DNA from: Pseudo-nitzschia pungens
Lineage: Eukaryota > Bacillariophyta > Bacillariophyceae > Bacillariales > Bacillariaceae
Reading direction: 5' to 3'
Assembly: GCA_037355855.1 (NCBI GenBank)
Contig: CM074759.1
Span: 2,170,001 to 2,234,000 of the forward strand
Length of the DNA: 64,000 bases
Shown: positions 59,386 to 64,000 of the stretch, in pieces
Numbering within the stretch: the first letter of the stretch is position 1
How the letters are laid out: each line of letters starts with the position of its first letter
Position numbers and translations under genes: made by a program
Notes under the pieces: model-generated
What the model saw: only the letters and a program-made list of their open reading frames with translations
The model's database searches: none
What the model was told of the DNA's origin: nothing

Positions 59386-62300
59386 ATGGCGAGAGGCAAC
59401 ACCCAGTCCCGGGACGTCAGCCTAACCCTCGCCTTTGAAAGCGTTGTGGTGCAGGATTCCGGTTCAACTCTGTCCAAGGAATTCCAGAACCTTTCCGTCG
59501 AGGTCGTCTCCGGGGGAAAAGAAGTCTATCTTGGGTCAAACTACAAGGTGAAGTGGAAGAACGTGACATCGCTGGAACTCTACAACGATCACGGGGAAGA
59601 GGGATTCGAACTAGTTTGCACGTGCTCCACCCACAAATCGAACCCATCCTCCGAACAGGACAGTCGTTCCTTTGCTGTCCAATATCCCTGCGAGGGATCC
59701 TTCGGCTGGAAGCGCTTTGCCGCGCTTCTGGCCACGGCCTACCAGAAGGAATGCCGCAAGCGACAGCGCAAGCGGGACAAGCGCGAGGCCGAGCAGAAGG
59801 AGCAAGAATATCGGGAGCAACAGCAACGGAAGCAGCAGCAACGCTCGGGACGAGGTCGGAACAACCGCCGGACCTACTCGCGGCGGCCCTACGACTTTAT
59901 GCGCAACAACGCGGCCAACATTGCCCACAACGCCGAGATCTGGTCGGACGAGGAGCGGGACATTTATGGCTCGTTGGGTAAGAGAGAAACAGAGGCAGAA
60001 GCAGAAGCAGAAGCAGAAATCGAACCAACTCCATCCGACGAATCCAATCCAGAGGCACCCTTCGAGGATGGTGGAAATGAAGACAATCAAGACAACGAGG
60101 ACGACGACGAGGAAGATCAGAACGAGAACGAAAACGAGAACGAGTTCCACGATAGCTTGGAAGAAGGCCCCGGTGCCAACGAGGAACACAGCGATCCTTC
60201 GCGTGTGGGAAACCCAAAGATCATCGAAGACGCGGACGCCGAGGACATCGATATGTCCGAGGAGGAGGCACCGATTGTTTCCACTCGAAGAAAGTCGTTG
60301 GAGTCTTCCTCTCGCTCTGTTTCCAAGAAAAAGCGATTCCAGCGCCGAGCACCCATCCTGGACGATTCCGACGACGAGGGCGACGACGCCTTTCTCTTTG
60401 GCGGTAGTGATCGCAATGGCAATAGCAATAGCAACGTGAAACAGGACGAAGACGACGGGGTCTCCGTTACGACACTCGGAGCAGTGGTTCAGCGAGTGGT
60501 AACTCCTGCTGTAGCCACCTCGGTATCGTCGCCGTCTCCCACAAAGGATCGAACCAAGACAAAACCTCGACTGTACCTGGGAGATGACGACGACGACGAC
60601 GACGGCGTGGAAGAAAACGATAAGGATTCGGTACGACGCCAAGAAGCCTCCGAGAAGCCGAAGAAGACTAGCAAACTCCCCATCAATTCCTTCTTTCAAC
60701 CCCGGTCAAAGGCTACGACTGCCGATTCGGGAACGAAGAGTCTTGCTACGAACTCCCCCGCCGGTGTCCAGACTCCTAATGAGCGCTCGGAACACGACGA
60801 ATGGCCGTCCTCGTCACTTGGATCCTCAGACCCAAAGCGAGACGAAGTCGAGGGGGAACCAAAAACGGGAACCATCGATACAAAACCAAACACAACAACA
60901 AGCAGTGATGCGCGTTCTAATAGCGGCAGCAGTCCAAAACCAATGGCAGAGACGTTTTTCGCTCCTCGTGGCTCTAAACCGCAACCTCGCCCTTCTCCTC
61001 CCGTTCGCAACGGTGCAACGAAGCGATTCAGCAGCATGGAAGACTTTGACAGCGGTCGGAAGCCGAGAAGGAATTCAATGCGTTTCACTGCAACCAAGAA
61101 CGCTCTGCGCGATGTCGCTACCTCGGAACGCGACGAAAACTCCACGGTGGCGCCGAGCCAGGCAAACGATGACACCCGAATGGACGAAGAAGGCGTCCAG
61201 GACGACATCGAATTCACCCAGAACACGACCCCACCAACCTTCCAGTCTCCCGCACATCGGACCTCCAGTTCGAAGCGAAATCCCGATCTCGTGCGCTTAT
61301 CGCAAAGCAAGGTACACGACGGAGGCCGTTCCAGCCCCCGGGGCGTCGAGGACGAGGATCCCATCGAGTCGACTCAATCCCAGTCTCCCTCTCGGCCCCT
61401 TTTTACGGCGTCCAACTCCAAACGCTATCAGGGTACTTCCGTCTCGACGAGTGCCAAACGCCGCCGATTGAAGATCCAGGGCTCGTCGCGCAGCGCACTC
61501 GAAGCCCTCGAATTCGCCGATGCCAGGAAGATCTCACCGAAGACCACTAGTGTCCATAGGGAGCGAGGAAGATCTCCCCTCCAGCCCCTTCGGCTCGGGG
61601 TGCGGGTGGAAAAGGCCGCCATCGAGCGGGAAAAGCCCGCGTCTTCCTGGAGGGGACTGCGGAACGACGGGAACTCGTGCTACGTAAACTCCTCTCTCCA
61701 GCAGCTCGTTTCGGTCCCCTCCTTTATGGAAGCGCTCTCGAAGCGGCGTGCCGGACACGAGCTTGTGGGAAAGCTCTCGGACCTGTACGAAGATCTCTTC
61801 CGACAGTCGGGAAGGGGATCCATGGTGTCGGCGAAGGGAGTAAAGACGGTTATGGACGGATTGACGGACCGGTTCCGGGGGTGCCAGCAGCGGGATGCCC
61901 ACGAATTCTTGGGAGAACTCATCGATCGAATCCACGAGGAATTGGCGCCATCGTCGAAGAGCAACAACAATGCCGAGGGGAAGGAAAACGACCGAGGGAA
62001 CCGGGACATGGGTTCTACAACACCAGGTTGCCACGGGGGAGACTCACACGATGCATCCGATGCAGCAACGGCAGCAGCAGCAGCAGCAGCAGCATCAAGA
62101 GATGTCGAACCAACGGACGAATACTTTCGTTGGAACGTTCGGGTCTGTTTGGAATGCAAACATTGTGGCTATTCTCGGTACGTCGGAAGAAAGATTGCTT
62201 GTATTGCTTGTGTTCTGTCTCTCGATTTTCGATGGGTGCAAAAGGGGCGCCGCTGATGAGTTTTGCGCTCAACCATATCTTTTCGTTTGATTGACATTCT

Positions 62301-62925
62301 CGCACGCGTGAATGAAAACCAAATCTCGCGCCTCGACAGGTCGAAAGAGGAGATGCATCGGTACCTGTCGATTGATATTGCCCACGAAAGCATCGATCCG
62401 CGGGTTCCCGGATACGTCAAGCCCGCGGTGAACTCGTGCCTTGCCAGGTTTTTCAGTCCCGAAGACCGCGAAATCGATTGCGAGAAATGCAAGGTTGGCA
62501 AGATTGCGACCCAGACCATGAAGATCATTTCCCTCCCCAAGGTCATTTTATTGCACCTCAAGCGTTTCATTGTAGCGGAACGACCCGGGGTGGGTAACGA
62601 CACCAAAGAACTGGTATTGAAGAAAAACAGGGCGGCGGTAGAACTCAGCCAGGCACTATCGATCGACAAGACTCTGCTAGTTGACAGCGATTGCGACTCC
62701 TCCGAAAGCAAGTCGTACCAGCTGCGGTCCGTGGTGCACCACATTGGTAACACTGCCGATTCGGGTCACTACACGACGGATGCGCTCAGAGCCAACCCCG
62801 TAGACGGTAAGGACCGATGGGTATCGTACGACGATGGGATCACCACGGAACAAAAGTTGGAAACGGTGGTCGGTTCGACTCACAACCAAAAGACGGCCTA
62901 CATGCTGCTCTATTCCGCAGCATAG
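59386..62925 (+). CDS. Ubiquitin-specific protease (C19) with disordered middle and PIP-like box
   Basis: Exons 59386-62177 and 62340-62925 join in frame (CGYSR-SKEE) to 1125 residues; the 162-bp intron is GT-AG. Residues ~1-120 form a beta-rich PH-like region (VSLTLAFESVVV to WKRFAALLATAY). A long acidic and Ser-rich disordered segment (~130-700) contains KLPINSFF at 430-437, matching the PCNA-binding pattern except Lys for Gln. The catalytic domain starts at SSWRGLRNDGNSCYVNSSLQQL (nucleophile C765). Other marks are QQRDAHEFLGEL, a C-x-x-C pair in VCLECKHCGYS and another in IDCEKCKVG, then H1074 in DSGHYTT and WVSYDDG near 1095. It should remove ubiquitin from nuclear substrates; a DNA-replication role is inferred from the PIP-like box. 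Confidence 0.88.
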
Positions 62926-64000
62926 CGTACAACTTGTCTATTCCCTATAATTTTTAATCGAAACAAAACTACGCACAACTTGACTAAACGCAACACGACA
63001 CATTATTCTAGTTCGTTCGTGCAAGTATCATTGGGGTTCTGACGGCACCGTATTGCTCAAGCTTCTCACTGCCATAGCGCCATTAGACATTCTCCACAAT
63101 AAATAGAAACACAATAAAGGCAGCAAGGACGAGATCGGAGGAACTCGTTTTCCACTCAACCATTGCACAACCGAGGCTCGCCTGCGGTATCTTTCAACTC
63201 TGCCATAGAATTTGGAAAGTACTTGTACTCCGACTTTGTCGAGATACAGACACTAGTACAACTACGTCATGCTGTGTAAGACTAAAATATCTCACAAAAC
63301 TTTTTGTTCTGCCATCGCGACAATAAATTTGAAACTGTACGCCGTTGGGTGACGTAATTAAAAGTCTTACTCGTACTCGTAGTCTCAACAACAAATTTCT
63401 TCGCTGAGAGGCAGTGGAGACGATGCGATGGTGGCTTGGAGGGATTATTCGGTTCTGAAGATACCATTGCTTTTTTCTGTAGTACTACGTATTCCCATTG
63501 GAATTCCGAAGAACCATCTCAAAGATCGACATCACTCACCTCCTTCGATGCATTCGTGACGTCCTCCGCGACATCGAACGCATTCGTGACGTCTTCCGCG
63601 ACCAAAACATTTGAACGGATCAGATGGGATTGAAAACTGTCAATGCGTGAGGCTTTTTTTTGCTAACGAATACCTCGCACTATGCATTTTGTTTCCACAG
63701 TGCGTTCTAGATTGCCGTGTGAGCTCCGTGATTTGGAAAAAGAACAATCCCGTCAAGCTTCCGACCACGTCAACCGGGTTCGAAAAAGAACCGCTCTCAT
63801 TGGACAAAATTCCGCGAAGACGAGTCAAACCAATCAATCATACCGTTTCCCACATCAACAATCTGCATGACAACTGTCCTCGCAAAAATTTTGGGAAGTT
63901 GCGAAACATTCTGGGTCCATCGGCTCACCTCCTCCTCGCGGAAACGCTTGCGGATTTCGCATCTCCGGTGGTGATGTGCACAAATGTAGGAACGAACAGT
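62926..64000. other. 3' flank, no supportable gene
   Basis: About 1.1 kb with only short frames. It includes a tandem duplication at about 63551-63606 (unit of about 30 bp with GCATTCGTGACGTC and CCGCGAC). A 62-codon frame at 63682-63870 has no recognisable features. Confidence 0.5.

Noticed and set aside
59611..60699. 362-codon minus-strand frame inside the USP gene
   Set aside because: Antisense of the acidic disordered segment; hydrophobic Val/Leu bias is what the complement of Asp/Glu codons gives.

Overview
The window looks like nuclear DNA of a diatom, probably pennate. Genes carry short GT-AG introns of about 90-350 bp. Several proteins begin with a signal peptide followed by a Phe at or next to the cleavage site, the plastid-targeting pattern of secondary red-lineage algae. 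Others are Ser/Pro-repeat secreted proteins of cell-wall type. One gene reads an in-frame UGA at a thioredoxin active site, as in algal PDI selenoproteins. No species is assigned.

1-10551 is a three-level nest of one Ty3/gypsy-like family. Copy C (9864-10551) was hit in its integrase by copy A (1-3908 plus 9708-9863). A was hit in its own 3' LTR by copy B (3909-9702, minus), with a 5-bp GGAAT target duplication. B is full length, has two LTRs that look identical, and has open gag and pol. 10552-12783 is AT-rich with no supportable gene but holds a 95-bp fold-back MITE.

12784-40850 is the gene-rich core: an acidic coiled-coil protein; ER glucosidase II alpha (GH31, 3 exons); a possibly plastid-targeted VWA + MoxR/RavA-type AAA+ fusion; a COMT-like methyltransferase; a nibrin/NBS1-like protein; a secreted protein with two 10-Cys domains around a Ser-Pro repeat; a Ctr-type copper transporter; a likely thylakoid-lumen protein; a membrane protein with a dioxygenase-like domain; tRNA-Arg(CCU); and a PDI-like selenoprotein. 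Between the Ctr gene and the lumen protein lie two minisatellite arrays flanking a TIR element.

41691-49264 is a composite mobile island. A TA-targeting, Tc1/mariner-like transposon with TIRs of about 220 bp carries a transposase gene and a convergent gene for a Cys-rich protein of unknown function. The transposase gene is split by a 3.06-kb LTR element that encodes only Gag and has two apparently identical LTRs and a GTAGG duplication. The island sits between two divergent PDI-like paralogues, one with UGHC and one with CSHS at the active site, both ending in SDEL.

49342-64000 holds the CSHS paralogue, a DAD-type cupin, an AT-rich stretch with a decayed transposase, a second Ser/Pro-rich secreted protein with a Lys-rich tail (and a second MITE copy just upstream), TAG/CTA-rich spacer, and a ubiquitin-specific protease with a PIP-like box. 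Exon joins were set by hand from splice signals, reading frame and family conservation. No alignment or search was run.
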